Positions 23,454 through 32,782 of a stretch of 54,596 nt of DNA are shown here, piece after piece. The translations under genes and the position numbers were made by a program. A model generated the notes under the pieces. It saw only the letters and a list, made by a program, of their open reading frames with translations, was not told the origin of the DNA and searched no databases. The stretch spans positions 1 through 54,596 of the forward strand of contig NZ_CALPDF010000030.1 of assembly GCF_943193175.1 (NCBI RefSeq), in the 5' to 3' direction. Every line of letters starts with the position of its first letter. Position 1 is the stretch's first letter. The DNA comes from Neobacillus muris (GTDB lineage Bacteria > Bacillota > Bacilli > Bacillales > Cytobacillaceae).

Positions 23454-26400
23454 ATGGCAACAAAAACAAAAAAAGGAAAAAAGGCTAAAGCACCTCAACT
23501 GAAATTTAATAAGCGACTGGTCTTGAATCAGTATTTCCTTTCATTATTAGGCATAGAAAGGTTTGAGGAAATCGGGAAGGAAATGAAGAAACCAAAATAC
23601 GAAGGTTTGTCGGAGGAAAACAATACCTACTTTTATCACTTTCTTATCGATGAATGGAAGGATAAGACGAAAATAAGTCAAGATAAACTGCTAAATTATG
23701 ATAATAACATCGTAGTACACACAAAACATATATCTGAAAAAAGGGATTTGGGATTTACATGGAAGTATTTCCAGTACCTTTCTCTCCTTTTTACTGAGTT
23801 ATATCTGGATAAATACTTTAACGAACGAGAGAAGTTACTTCAATCTCTTAATGAATATGTTGAACTATTCAACGAGGATAAGTTAGACGCTGATAAGGTT
23901 GATTTATATAAGGAGTCTGACCTAAAAAAGTTGGCATTTTGGAATGCCACTGGGTCAGGGAAAACTCTTATTATGCACGTAAATATTCTTCAATTTCTTC
24001 ATTATATGAGAGTATCGGGTAAGAAGCATGAACTTAATAAGATTATTCTCCTAACGCCTAACGAGAGATTATCTAATCAACATCTTGAAGAGTTTAAAAT
24101 ATCTGGTTTAAAAGCAGAACTATTTGATAAAAACGTAGGTGGTCTATTAAGATTAGCTGAAACAACAATTGAAATAATAGATATTCACAAGATTGAAGAC
24201 CAAGAAGGAAACAAAACGGTTGCTATAGATTCGTTTGAAGGAAATAATCTTGTTCTCGTAGATGAGGGTCACAAAGGGGCATCAGGGCTGGTCTGGAAAG
24301 AAAAAAGGGATAAATTAAGTGAAACAGGTTTCTCTTTTGAATACTCAGCGACTTTTGGACAGGCTATGAAAGCATCAGGTAAGAATGAGCTTATACAAGA
24401 ATATGTCAAGTGTATCCTATTTGACTATTCTTACCGTTACTTTCATGGAGATGGCTACGGAAAAGATTACAATATCTTAAATCTCCAAGATGATAGTAAC
24501 GAAGATGTTCGACAACTTTATTTAACTGCATGTCTGCTAACCTTTTATCAACAAAAGAAGTTATTTGAAGACCGAAAGAAAGATTTCTCTGCATTCCTAT
24601 TGGATAATCCATTATTCATATTTGTTGGAGCAAGTGTTCTTAAAGGGAAAAAAAATACAGAGGCATCAGATGTTGTTGATGTGCTGAAATTTCTCTCTGA
24701 CTTTGTGAAAAATGAACGAAGAAGCATCCAACGAATTGAACGATTACTTGGTGGAAGCCCTGGATTACTTGATAATAAGGGAAGGGAAGTTTTTAAGGAT
24801 TCTTTTAAATATTTGATTAATAATCAACCGAGCAGTATTGAAGAAGTATTCAAAGATGTGTTAAAAATAGTGTTCAATTCCAACACACCTGGAGCTGAAC
24901 TACATGTAGAGAACTTAAAAGGTGTAACTGGTGAGATAGGTGTTCGAGTTGGAGAAAATTCGCATTTTGGTGTTATTAATGTCGGAGATGATAAAAAACT
25001 TGTAAAGTTATGCAATGAAAATGGGTTAATCACTGCCGAAAGAGAATTTTCTCAATCATTATTTCAGAGTATCAATTCCCCTAATTCAACCATAAATGTG
25101 CTAATTGGTTCTAAGAAATTTACAGAGGGCTGGAGTAGTTGGCGTGTCAGCACGATGGGACTTTTAAATGTTGGACAATCGGAAGGTGCAGAGATTATTC
25201 AGTTATTTGGAAGAGGGGTACGATTAAAGGGCTATGAGTTTAGCCTAAAGAGAAGCAAGTTCATAAAAATAGACAAGCCAAAGATAGCAATACCAAAATA
25301 TATTGATATTCTTGAAACCCTTAATATTTTTGGTATAAGAGCGGACTATATGAAGCAGTTTGAGGAGTACCTAAAAGAAGAAGACCTTGAAATTGATGAA
25401 GAGCAGGAATTCATTGAACTTCCTGTTATCCGCAATAAAGATGTGGATATAAGTAAGCTCCGTACCTTAAAGATAAAAGATGGATTGGATTTTAAGAAGC
25501 AAGGACCGAAACCGAATTTATCAACTCTTGAAGAGATAAGCAACAGAATAATCGTGGACTGGTATCCAAAAATTCAGGTACAGTCATCTTCGGGAACTTC
25601 AAATAATTTTGGTTCGATGTACCAAGGAAAATTAAAAGAGGAACATCTTGCGTTTATAAATGCTAACGAAATTTTCTTTGAACTTCAACGCTATAAAAAT
25701 TTAAAAGCGTGGCACAATTTAAACATTACGAAACAGGGTATTCTGGAACTGCTTAAGAATCCCAATTGGTACACCCTGTTAATCCCAAAAGAGGAGCTTG
25801 AATTTACGGATTTTAGCAACTTTAAAAAATGGCAAGACATTGCAATCGTATTATTAAAGAAATACTGTGATTTCTTTTATAAGCATAAGAAGGCTGAATG
25901 GGAATTCCCACATTTGAATTATTACGTATTAACAGAAGACGATGCGAACTTTATCAAGGAAGACAAATATGTATTCACTATTAACAAGCCAGAAGAGAAT
26001 GATTCTCTGATAAGTAAATTGAATCAATTAAAGGAATTGCTCGAAAGTGGAAAAGTACAAGATATAGCTTTCCAAAACTTTGCACATGCTAATTTTGAGC
26101 CATTTGATTTTGGGGAACATCTGTATAACCCATTGATTTTCATTAAGAAGAACGCTACAGAAATAGAAGTTTCTCCTGTTCATTTAAATGAAGGGGAACG
26201 TAACTTTGTCTATGATTTAAAAGGATACTTCAATAACAATGAGTCATTTTTTAGCGATAAAGAGCTTTATCTATTACGTAATAAAAGTAAGGCAGGAATT
26301 GGCTTCTTTGAAGCGAACAATTTCTTTCCTGACTTTATCATGTGGCTGATACATGGAGATAAACAATACATTACGTTTATTGACCCTAAAGGTATCCGAA

Positions 26401-26639
26401 ATCTAAAAGGACTTTTTGACCCGAAAATTCAGCTTTCTCAATCGATAAAAGATATTGAATATAACCTTAGTGGACAAAATGATAGCATCGTTCTAAACTC
26501 ATTTATCATTGCAGGAACTCCATTTAATGATGTTTCTCATTGGGGAGATAAAGACGAATTTGAGCAGTATAACGTGTTCTTCCAAAACGAAGACAAAGGT
26601 TATATTGGGAAGATATTTGACAAAATCATGGAAGGTTAA
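23454..26639 (+). CDS. Type III Res-like helicase-nuclease
   Basis: AAGGGGGTG precedes the ATG by ~5 nt; 1061 residues. Superfamily 2 helicase motifs: NATGSGKT (Lys170), DEGH (~270), SATFG (~297) and QLFGRGVRLKGYE (~585). Near the C terminus is a PD-(D/E)xK nuclease: FPDFIMWLI (Asp960), then YITFIDPKG (Asp977, Lys979), as in type III restriction Res subunits, which translocate or slide on DNA and cut near unmodified sites. The lysine-rich N-terminal tail is probably disordered. It is the effector of the operon. The SNF2 partner is not part of classical type III systems, so the mechanism may differ. Confidence 0.85.
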   Translation: MATKTKKGKKAKAPQLKFNKRLVLNQYFLSLLGIERFEEIGKEMKKPKYEGLSEENNTYFYHFLIDEWKDKTKISQDKLLNYDNNIVVHTKHISEKRDLGFTWKYFQYLSLLFTELYLDKYFNEREKLLQSLNEYVELFNEDKLDADKVDLYKESDLKKLAFWNATGSGKTLIMHVNILQFLHYMRVSGKKHELNKIILLTPNERLSNQHLEEFKISGLKAELFDKNVGGLLRLAETTIEIIDIHKIEDQEGNKTVAIDSFEGNNLVLVDEGHKGASGLVWKEKRDKLSETGFSFEYSATFGQAMKASGKNELIQEYVKCILFDYSYRYFHGDGYGKDYNILNLQDDSNEDVRQLYLTACLLTFYQQKKLFEDRKKDFSAFLLDNPLFIFVGASVLKGKKNTEASDVVDVLKFLSDFVKNERRSIQRIERLLGGSPGLLDNKGREVFKDSFKYLINNQPSSIEEVFKDVLKIVFNSNTPGAELHVENLKGVTGEIGVRVGENSHFGVINVGDDKKLVKLCNENGLITAEREFSQSLFQSINSPNSTINVLIGSKKFTEGWSSWRVSTMGLLNVGQSEGAEIIQLFGRGVRLKGYEFSLKRSKFIKIDKPKIAIPKYIDILETLNIFGIRADYMKQFEEYLKEEDLEIDEEQEFIELPVIRNKDVDISKLRTLKIKDGLDFKKQGPKPNLSTLEEISNRIIVDWYPKIQVQSSSGTSNNFGSMYQGKLKEEHLAFINANEIFFELQRYKNLKAWHNLNITKQGILELLKNPNWYTLLIPKEELEFTDFSNFKKWQDIAIVLLKKYCDFFYKHKKAEWEFPHLNYYVLTEDDANFIKEDKYVFTINKPEENDSLISKLNQLKELLESGKVQDIAFQNFAHANFEPFDFGEHLYNPLIFIKKNATEIEVSPVHLNEGERNFVYDLKGYFNNNESFFSDKELYLLRNKSKAGIGFFEANNFFPDFIMWLIHGDKQYITFIDPKGIRNLKGLFDPKIQLSQSIKDIEYNLSGQNDSIVLNSFIIAGTPFNDVSHWGDKDEFEQYNVFFQNEDKGYIGKIFDKIMEG

Positions 26640-26848
26640 TTATAGATTATTCCCTTTTATGATAGGAAGAAGCTATTAGCTGTATTCTTACTCGAGTCAT
26701 CTTATCGTTTTCAGCGTTCTCCATTTTGGTAACATCCCTTTGATGTTGTTTTACCACTTCAGAGAACAGAGTATATCTGTATTTTCATCAATTTCAAATT
26801 GAATATTTTCAACGATTGACCAATATTTAATATAAACAGATAAAAAAG
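26640..26848. other. Intergenic stretch after the restriction operon
   Basis: No gene and no strong terminator seen immediately after the operon; the hairpin at 26849-26866 is the first candidate. Confidence 0.4.
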
Positions 26849-26870
26849 AGGACCCATGTTGGTCCTTTTT
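26849..26870. terminator. Bidirectional terminator
   Basis: AGGACC (26849-26854) pairs with GGTCCT (26861-26866); T residues follow on the plus strand and A residues precede it, so it can serve both the restriction operon and the leftward parMR relic. Confidence 0.75.
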
Positions 26871-26875
26871 CTTGT

Positions 26876-27154
26876 TCAGAAGAGCTTTAGAATAATCTCT
26901 TTATCCATTTGATCTAAAATTTTCACCACTTCGCCATTTCCAGCCTTTTTAAGAGTGGATCCATTTTCACGGAGTCTTTTTTTGGAGTATAGATAGATTT
27001 GCTCAAGATATTGGTTTTCTCAGTGTTCCATGTCCTTCCAATTCAATTCCCGGATAAAAGCACTTAGGCTGCCGTTCTTTCTTTTTTCTTCAATGAATTC
27101 AATCAATTCGGAATCTCTTGAGGAGATGCTAATTGTGTATCTAGTATTGTCCAT
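26876..27154 (-). pseudogene. parR: ParR-like remnant with in-frame stop
   Basis: Leftward frame from ATG 27154: MDNTRYTISISSRDSELIEF, IEEKRKNGSLSAFIRELNWK, DMEH, a TGA at 27020-27022, then ENQYLEQIYLYSKKRLREN and so on to KEIILKLF and a stop. The ribbon-helix-helix start (strand of alternating residues, then a helix ending SxFIRE) fits the small centromere-binding ParR protein of actin-type plasmid partition. It overlaps the end of the ParM remnant by 14 nt in another frame, the usual parMR coupling. The in-frame stop suggests it is inactive. Confidence 0.6.
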
Positions 27155-27527
27155 ATTTGATCTCCAAGATTTTGAGGAAAGAGAGGTAGTTGCTGTTCTG
27201 ATGACTGTCTAATATGACACTGTGGGTAAATTCCTGCTTGATGTACCTTCGGAGAGTGATGGAACCACCGCCAACAAAATGGATGTCGCTCATCTTAAAA
27301 GTATATCCACGGCTTTTGGCAAACTGAATGATTTGTTGGAGGTGTTCGTATTTTAGCCCTTCTATAAATACCTTGCTGTCCTCGTAAATCTCCCCTCGAC
27401 TAGAAAAGTATCCACTACACTTGTTCCAGATCGTCGGCGGAAACAGAAAGTCCGTATCGTTCATTGAGATAATCGAAGAAGTCTTCTTGTTACATTGATA
27501 AAATGTAATACATTTAAATTTGACCAT
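27141..27527 (-). pseudogene. parM: ParM-like actin fragment (C-terminal)
   Basis: 128 codons are open, but only the C-terminal part of an actin-like plasmid partition ATPase is present: PPTIWNKCSGYFSSRG, then SDIHFVGGGSITLRRYIKQE and NYLSFLKILEIKYG. The FVGGGS motif is the adenosine-binding segment of the second actin subdomain in the ParM/StbA family; the phosphate-binding N-terminal half is missing. The broken end lies next to the promoter of the divergent XRE gene, so an insertion or deletion there probably destroyed the locus. Confidence 0.65.
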
Positions 27528-27554
27528 TGACTATAAGAAATGGAATGCTATAAT
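27501..27554 (+). promoter_or_regulatory. Promoter with perfect 15-bp palindromic operator
   Basis: TTGACT (27527-27532), 16-bp spacer, TATAAT (27549-27554). Just upstream is the perfect palindrome AAATGTAATACATTT (27501-27515), a likely binding site for the XRE protein encoded next. Confidence 0.75.
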
Positions 27555-27596
27555 TAAAGCATAAGATAAAGAAAGGAAGGGATTGGAGGTGGAAAC

Positions 27597-28343
27597 ATGG
27601 AAAATAATTTTGGAAACTTGGTTGAAAGAGAGCGGAAAGCAAGAGGTTGGTCCTACGATAGACTTGCTTCAGAAACCGAAAAGTTTGGGGACGGGTTAAG
27701 TGCTTCTTATATTTTCCGTTTAGTAAAGGGTAAACAGAACGGATCGAAGAAGTATGACCCAACCACTAAAACGGTAAAAATTCTTATGGATACTCTGAAT
27801 TTGGAAATAACAGATGTGTTAAAGTCTCTGGGTATGGAGCAATCTCTCAAACATCTTTATGACGAGAGATTTAATCAACCGACTGATTTGAAAGAACTAT
27901 TAGTACAAGCCAACATCATTATCAAAACAGATTCAGGTGTACTTCAACCATCAAAAAGGCAAAAGAAATTAATTGGAGATCTTGTGGATGACTTCTGTAA
28001 AGTAGCACAGGATGATGGTAGCTTTGAAAATTTTAGCATGAAGGCTGTTGGCTATGCAGAAAACCTGCGTTTTTTAATCAGCCAAGAAAAATATGTCATA
28101 GAACTGGAAGATGCAGAAATCCAATTAGAAGTAAATATAGAGGTTATGGTTGAAAAGTACGGAATAAAGAAAGAAGACGTACTTGAGGATTTACAACAAG
28201 TAGATCTTAAAGCTCTATATCATGCTGATTCATCCATTCCTTTGTTTTTGCTAAATGAGGATTGGATTTGTGAAAGAGAAGGAAATACAATTGTAGTAAG
28301 GGACAAGATTTCGGAATTAAGAAATGCCTATAGGAAGAAGTAA
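27597..28343 (+). CDS. XRE-family transcriptional regulator, 248 aa
   Basis: GGAGGTGG precedes the ATG. Residues ~5-70 are a Cro/C1-type HTH (LVERERKARGWSYDRLASET, then LSASYIFRLVKGKQNG). The C-terminal ~170 residues are helical and acidic with no enzyme motif I recognise, perhaps a sensor or dimerisation domain. It is monocistronic, bounded by a promoter with a palindromic operator and a terminator at 28342-28375, so autoregulation is likely. It could also control the neighbouring restriction operon, but no matching operator was seen there. Confidence 0.85.
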   Translation: MENNFGNLVERERKARGWSYDRLASETEKFGDGLSASYIFRLVKGKQNGSKKYDPTTKTVKILMDTLNLEITDVLKSLGMEQSLKHLYDERFNQPTDLKELLVQANIIIKTDSGVLQPSKRQKKLIGDLVDDFCKVAQDDGSFENFSMKAVGYAENLRFLISQEKYVIELEDAEIQLEVNIEVMVEKYGIKKEDVLEDLQQVDLKALYHADSSIPLFLLNEDWICEREGNTIVVRDKISELRNAYRKK

Positions 28344-28375
28344 TTTTTTTGCGGGGATGCACTCGCAAAAAAATT
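28342..28375 (+). terminator. Intrinsic terminator
   Basis: AATTTTTTTGCG pairs with CGCAAAAAAATT around a 10-nt loop, at the stop codon of the XRE gene. Symmetric enough to work in both directions. Confidence 0.75.
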
Positions 28376-28539
28376 TTGCAACATAATTGACTATAATCAA
28401 TACTTTAGTTGTGGCTGAGAAATATATACTTCAAATATGAAGTGAAAAAGCAGATTGAACCCTTTTATACAGTGGGGAACTTGACTGTATTGAGTAATTG
28501 CTTGACTCTTCTATTTCATTTATGTGGGAGGTAAAAAAG

Positions 28540-29154
28540 ATGATATTTTATAATGTAATTGACAAAAGTGGGAAAAGAACTGGTGGCAAAATTTTTTCTT
28601 TGGTCAAAAAAAATGATTCATTGATGGAGATCAGCTATATATATGGAGCTGATGTTGTCAGTTTATTCTCCTCAAAATCTTTGATACCCGGAAAGGAATT
28701 AGCCAGTATCCAGACAGTGAAACAGGAGCTTGCAGAAATTCAAAGAGACTCCGTGAGAGGTTACGATACGAATGGCAATGAATATGATCCCGATACCTAT
28801 TTGGTGCTGACAACATTTTATTTGTTCGAAATGGGGGCCATTGTTTGTAGGGAAGGGGTCTATCGTTGGGCAGATGATAAGGAGGAATTTGAGTGCATCG
28901 GGAAGGTAGATAAAGTTGTAGAAAGGAAAACAGTTACCTTCTCAGAAAGAACTCAAATCAAAATAGGTGAGTTCTCCGTTCAATATGAAAAGAGTGCAAA
29001 TTTCAGCCTGGACGGGGAGTACATAACTTATGATTCGAATGGCAACCCCACTAAAATGCTAGTGCTACAAAATGAGTTTACAAATCCCATCGCTATTCCA
29101 TATAATGGAGAATTTATGGTGATAGGCAGCCGGGATTTAATCACAATCAGTTAA
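28540..29154 (+). CDS. Hypothetical protein, 204 aa
   Basis: ATG 28540 is chosen for GGGAGG 8 nt upstream. The product is soluble, beta-rich in its second half and has no membrane segment. Features are ITY-type strands such as YITYDSNGNPTKMLVLQNEF and a valine-rich region (KVDKVVERKTVTF). I do not recognise a family. A run of small genes follows on the same strand. Confidence 0.65.
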   Translation: MIFYNVIDKSGKRTGGKIFSLVKKNDSLMEISYIYGADVVSLFSSKSLIPGKELASIQTVKQELAEIQRDSVRGYDTNGNEYDPDTYLVLTTFYLFEMGAIVCREGVYRWADDKEEFECIGKVDKVVERKTVTFSERTQIKIGEFSVQYEKSANFSLDGEYITYDSNGNPTKMLVLQNEFTNPIAIPYNGEFMVIGSRDLITIS

Positions 29155-29374
29155 TTGGGTGGTAGAACGTAGTCGAACATTAAAAACAGGAGAAGGAAAA
29201 CTTTTAGCAATACAATATAGTTGTAGATTAAAGGAGAGATAAAGATGCACGCAATTCGGGCCAAACCAAAAGTAGATGTTTTGTTATCATAATTCCAATC
29301 AACAAATGATAACGAAATATGATCATGTAGCATACATGATTTAAGGGAATTTACACAAAAGGGAGACTGATAAT

Positions 29375-29527
29375 ATGAATAAACAACTGTCAATGAAACT
29401 AAGGAAAACTGTCAATGAGGCCAAAAGGTCACTGTCGTTTCCTCCAATTTACGAGGATGCTTATGGAGAAGATGCTGGGTGTTATGATGAAGTTACCTTT
29501 TTCCAGAAACAAGGAAAAAATCCCTAG
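29375..29527 (+). CDS. Small hypothetical protein, 50 aa
   Basis: A short ORF with AAAAGGGAGACTG upstream of ATG 29375. It starts MNKQLSMKLRKTVNEAKRSL and ends with acidic and aromatic residues. It may be real, given the ribosome binding site and the small-gene setting, or a remnant. Confidence 0.4.
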   Translation: MNKQLSMKLRKTVNEAKRSLSFPPIYEDAYGEDAGCYDEVTFFQKQGKNP

Positions 29528-29628
29528 TGTGGGAGAATGATGTTTTATTCCGGTGAATTTTATGATTTAACCACAGATGGCGATTAGATTTTAGCATGGA
29601 AGTATTTTTGACGGAAGAAGGTAATCTA

Positions 29629-29787
29629 ATGAAATTTTATACCATCAGAGAGTCACGCTTCTGTCAAGAGTGCAAGCAAACTCACACTCGTCTCCATCGA
29701 ATGGTCGCAAAGGATCAAGAATTAGATGATGATGAACTCGATGCAGTATTGAACAACATCTCAGTCGATTTGGAAAACGCTAGCTAA
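29629..29787 (+). CDS. Small CxxC protein, 52 aa
   Basis: ATG 29629 is preceded by GGAAGAAGG. The product contains FCQECKQTHTRLHRM, a CxxC...HxxxxH arrangement that could bind one zinc ion, and an acidic C-terminal half (ELDDDELDAVLNN). Small zinc-ribbon proteins of this kind are common on phages and plasmids. Function unknown. Confidence 0.5.
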   Translation: MKFYTIRESRFCQECKQTHTRLHRMVAKDQELDDDELDAVLNNISVDLENAS

Positions 29788-29965
29788 CCCTCAAAGATTC
29801 CCTCGGATTAATCATATCTATTTTGAATTCTATCCAACAATTGGAAGTTTCGAGTTAATCAGGAGGAGCGGACTACTGTGGAAAGCTGCTATTTGATGTT
29901 AGCTATTGGATCAGTAGTCTATCTCCTGTTGCAAATTAAATCTAAAGTAAAAGGAGAAATGAAAA

Positions 29966-30622
29966 ATGACACAAACAAAATCGGATGTTATCTCTAAGAA
30001 TGATGAAGTAATGAGCAACAATGTACTGGATTCTATCATGGGTGTTCAGGAGGCTGGTAGATTATGGGGAATGCGAGAAAATAAAGTCGTTAATTTATGT
30101 GAAACTGGTGAGATTTCCTCTAAGAAACTACCTACTTATCATCCCTGGGGTTGGGCGATTGTAAAAAATCTATTTATTGCTACAGGGGACGAAGAAATGG
30201 AGCAGAATGTTTTGGATAATGTAATTGGTATTCAAGAAGCAAGTGAGTTGTGGGGATTGCAGCTTAATCATGTAATTCACTTATGTCAAAGAGGCTTAAT
30301 TACCGCAAAGAAGATTTTTCCTGATCCTAGAGGATGGGCAATTGATATGAGTCAACCTATTCCTACCGTAGAAGCAACGAGAAAGACAGAGCTTTTTAGG
30401 GTTATGGTTGGGAACACACCTGATACGGTCTATCCAACTAAACAACGTGAAGTTGACGATGAAAAAAATGCAATTAAGTTGGCAAGAGAATGGTCTAGTA
30501 AATATAAGGATAAATATGTTTTCATCCACTACTATCGTTCAACAGATGGAGTAATGGGATATTTGAATCCTTATGGATATGACTTCAAAGGTCAAAATTG
30601 GGCGAGTGAATTTAAAAAATAA
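29966..30622 (+). CDS. Protein with two tandem HTH-like repeats
   Basis: AAAGGAGAAATGAAAA precedes the ATG. Two similar ~55-residue units stand in tandem: VLDSIMGVQEAGRLWGMREN-KVVNLCETGEISSKK (~15-60) and VLDNVIGIQEASELWGLQLN-HVIHLCQRGLITAKK (~78-122), each followed by a GWAI strand. The pattern (hxxxEAxxLWGxxxxxVxxLCxxGxIxxKK) is that of an excisionase/MerR-type winged helix. The last ~80 residues (FRVMVGNTPDTVYPTKQREV ... YVFIHYYRS) form a separate mixed domain. It may bind a repeated DNA site. No membrane segment. Confidence 0.7.
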   Translation: MTQTKSDVISKNDEVMSNNVLDSIMGVQEAGRLWGMRENKVVNLCETGEISSKKLPTYHPWGWAIVKNLFIATGDEEMEQNVLDNVIGIQEASELWGLQLNHVIHLCQRGLITAKKIFPDPRGWAIDMSQPIPTVEATRKTELFRVMVGNTPDTVYPTKQREVDDEKNAIKLAREWSSKYKDKYVFIHYYRSTDGVMGYLNPYGYDFKGQNWASEFKK

Positions 30623-31134
30623 AGTAACAGCTCTTTGTTTTTTTGAATAACCTCAATAAGCCCTCGAAATTTTCATTCGAACACAACCATTTTGTTTTCC
30701 AGAAGTTCAGTAAAATTATCGAAATTAATATGAATGTAGACGTTATGGTGTTGCTATTATTGCTCTGAATGCACATTATACGCCTGCCAATTCATATGAA
30801 ATTCATTTCCACATCTGGTGCTAGCTCAAACAGGCTTGAACTTGAAAATTTCGATATGCAACAAAGGGTTAGAATAAAATGAAAGTATCAAGTGTGAATC
30901 ATTTCATTTTTATCTTCGCCATTCACCCGAATTTACGTTCACTGGATTCGAAAGCCAAATTCCAGCTCTTTGTTTTATCTTAACTATCTTGTTCAGTTGA
31001 TCACACCTTCCTTTCTGGGTAGGTAAGTGGTAAGTAGGAATAAAACAGTGTAGAGCAATAAAGAGTGTTTTGCAAGATGAAATGGGAAATATGAGAAATG
31101 TAAAAAAAATAACAAGAACAGGGAGAGAAGTTCT
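30623..31134. other. Intergenic stretch, no gene seen
   Basis: About 510 bp without a supported ORF, terminator or repeat. The promoter of the gene at 31135 should lie in its right part. Confidence 0.5.
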
Positions 31135-31566
31135 ATGAAAAACAATGTAATTCGATTTGTTCAGAACAACTACAATGTGTATGACTACAGTTTTGAAGAT
31201 TTGCTAGAGGTTATATTTGATAACGATCCCGATTTAGATAAATCTATTTGCAAAAGTGGATGGGTAGATAAAGATGGGGAGCTCCATGATGAGGAATTCT
31301 TTTTGGAAGAGAGCGGACAGGTTCTTTGTGGAAAAATTTTAACCAGTTATAAAGAATGTGAGGCATTTAATGGCGAAACAAATGTTTACAGGGAAACTTT
31401 CATCACAAGGTCTGGGGAGTGTTTAATCTTTTATACTACATATGACCGCAACAATGAAGATGAAAAGTGTAAAATGTTTCGTTTCTGTCCAACTGATCAG
31501 TCTTTAGCAGATGAAGAAAAATGGGATGTAATCAACGAGCTGTTTTATATGTATTATAAAAGCTAA
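31135..31566 (+). CDS. Hypothetical acidic protein, 143 aa
   Basis: AGGGAGAGAAG lies ~5 nt before the ATG. The product is acidic, soluble and has six cysteines (for example SICKSGW, VLCGKI, EECKMF-like stretches) spread over its length without a clear zinc pattern. No family recognised; no adjacent partner gene in operon distance. Confidence 0.6.
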   Translation: MKNNVIRFVQNNYNVYDYSFEDLLEVIFDNDPDLDKSICKSGWVDKDGELHDEEFFLEESGQVLCGKILTSYKECEAFNGETNVYRETFITRSGECLIFYTTYDRNNEDEKCKMFRFCPTDQSLADEEKWDVINELFYMYYKS

Positions 31567-31696
31567 TGAAAATCAGTTGTTTCCCCAATAGAAAATGGGT
31601 AGCTATTGTATAGGGGTAAGAAGGACCTATAATTGAAATCATTCATGACTTCTTATCCTTTCTTTTCTATCATTTAGAAATGGAGTTGGTGCAAAA

Positions 31697-32779
31697 TTGA
31701 ATAAAATAGTAGAACAGATACAGGATTCATATAGAAAGGAAAGAGAACGGGTTTCATTCGGTGTTTTCGACATTGGAGTGTATCTAAAGAATTTTGCGGA
31801 AAATGGGATTATATGGGTCCTGAGCGAAATGAAAGATATATCTGAACTTGAGAAAATTGGGATTGAGTTCTATTTGAATCAATACAGTGCCAATCAAATT
31901 TATGACAACCTCGAGGAAAACTTCAACAATCAACCCTCAAATGAACTATCTACCGATACTCCTCTCCAAAATTTTCACACAAACAAACCTGAACAAGAAT
32001 ATAAAGCCCAAAAGAAGCAGCATTACCTAGAAGTAAAAGATGTGAAGCAATTTATGGGTTATCAGAAGGCAAAGGAATTGGAAAAAAAGATAATCGATCT
32101 GTTGAAAAATTTCCCCACTTATGAAAAAAAACATATTGTCGACCAAATCGGTAGGAGTGCTACATCAATAAAAGACAGAATTGCCATGGGTGAACAGATC
32201 TATATTGGAGAAAAGTTTAACCAATATAGTATCAGTATCGGATCAGCGAAAGAAACTTCCGCTTGGTTGCAAATATCATTGGCTCAAAAATACATAACAC
32301 AAGGCCAATATGAAGATTTGGATAATTTGGCAAACCAAGTAGTGTCCATCTTAACCAAGACCTTATGTCATTTAAAAGAAAATGAGGGAAAGGGAATGGA
32401 TTTGCCTAATCCTTATACCCCTAACGTGAAGCATTTTGGAGGTTACCAGAATGCCCTATTGCTAGTAGAAAGGATTTATGAAATTACGGGACGGCAAGAA
32501 TTTTGGCAAGACAAAGACCTTTTATATGGTTTGAGACGATTTGCCACCAGTTGTGTCGCCAACACAGCCGAGGCACATCAGTTATATGTTCCTAAAAAAT
32601 TTAAGTTCTTTAATGATGCACTAAAAGCATTGAATGGGCTTGATGGTTTGTTGGAAACTGCCATAACAAAGGGGATTATTTCAAAGTCTTCGCTTGAGGA
32701 AATTATTCGTTTGAGGGCGTCCATCCGGGATATTATTTCAAAACGGATGGGAAACATAAGCAAAAGTAAGATTGCTTAA
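31697..32779 (+). CDS. Tandem four-helix-bundle (S23/IVP-type) protein
   Basis: TTG start at 31697; 360 residues. After an N-terminal ~100-residue region with a polar linker, two copies of the four-helix-bundle fold first seen in 23S rRNA intervening-sequence proteins appear. The first is ~110-230 (GYQKAKELEKKIIDLLKNFP, QIGRSATSIKDRIAMGEQIY). The second is ~245-350 (GYQNALLLVERIYEITGRQE, LRRFATSCVANTAEAHQLYV). Single-domain members are ~120 residues and some act as nucleic-acid-binding accessory proteins (for example Avd of diversity-generating retroelements). No reverse transcriptase is present here, so the role is unknown. A strong terminator follows. Confidence 0.75.
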   Translation: MNKIVEQIQDSYRKERERVSFGVFDIGVYLKNFAENGIIWVLSEMKDISELEKIGIEFYLNQYSANQIYDNLEENFNNQPSNELSTDTPLQNFHTNKPEQEYKAQKKQHYLEVKDVKQFMGYQKAKELEKKIIDLLKNFPTYEKKHIVDQIGRSATSIKDRIAMGEQIYIGEKFNQYSISIGSAKETSAWLQISLAQKYITQGQYEDLDNLANQVVSILTKTLCHLKENEGKGMDLPNPYTPNVKHFGGYQNALLLVERIYEITGRQEFWQDKDLLYGLRRFATSCVANTAEAHQLYVPKKFKFFNDALKALNGLDGLLETAITKGIISKSSLEEIIRLRASIRDIISKRMGNISKSKIA

Positions 32780-32782
32780 CAT

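Noticed and set aside
17469..26639. DISARM system
   Set aside because: SNF2 helicase and methyltransferase are present, but no DrmA, DrmB or DrmC; a type III-like Res is there instead.
31697..32779. Diversity-generating retroelement
   Set aside because: The four-helix-bundle protein recalls Avd, but there is no reverse transcriptase and no template/variable repeat pair.
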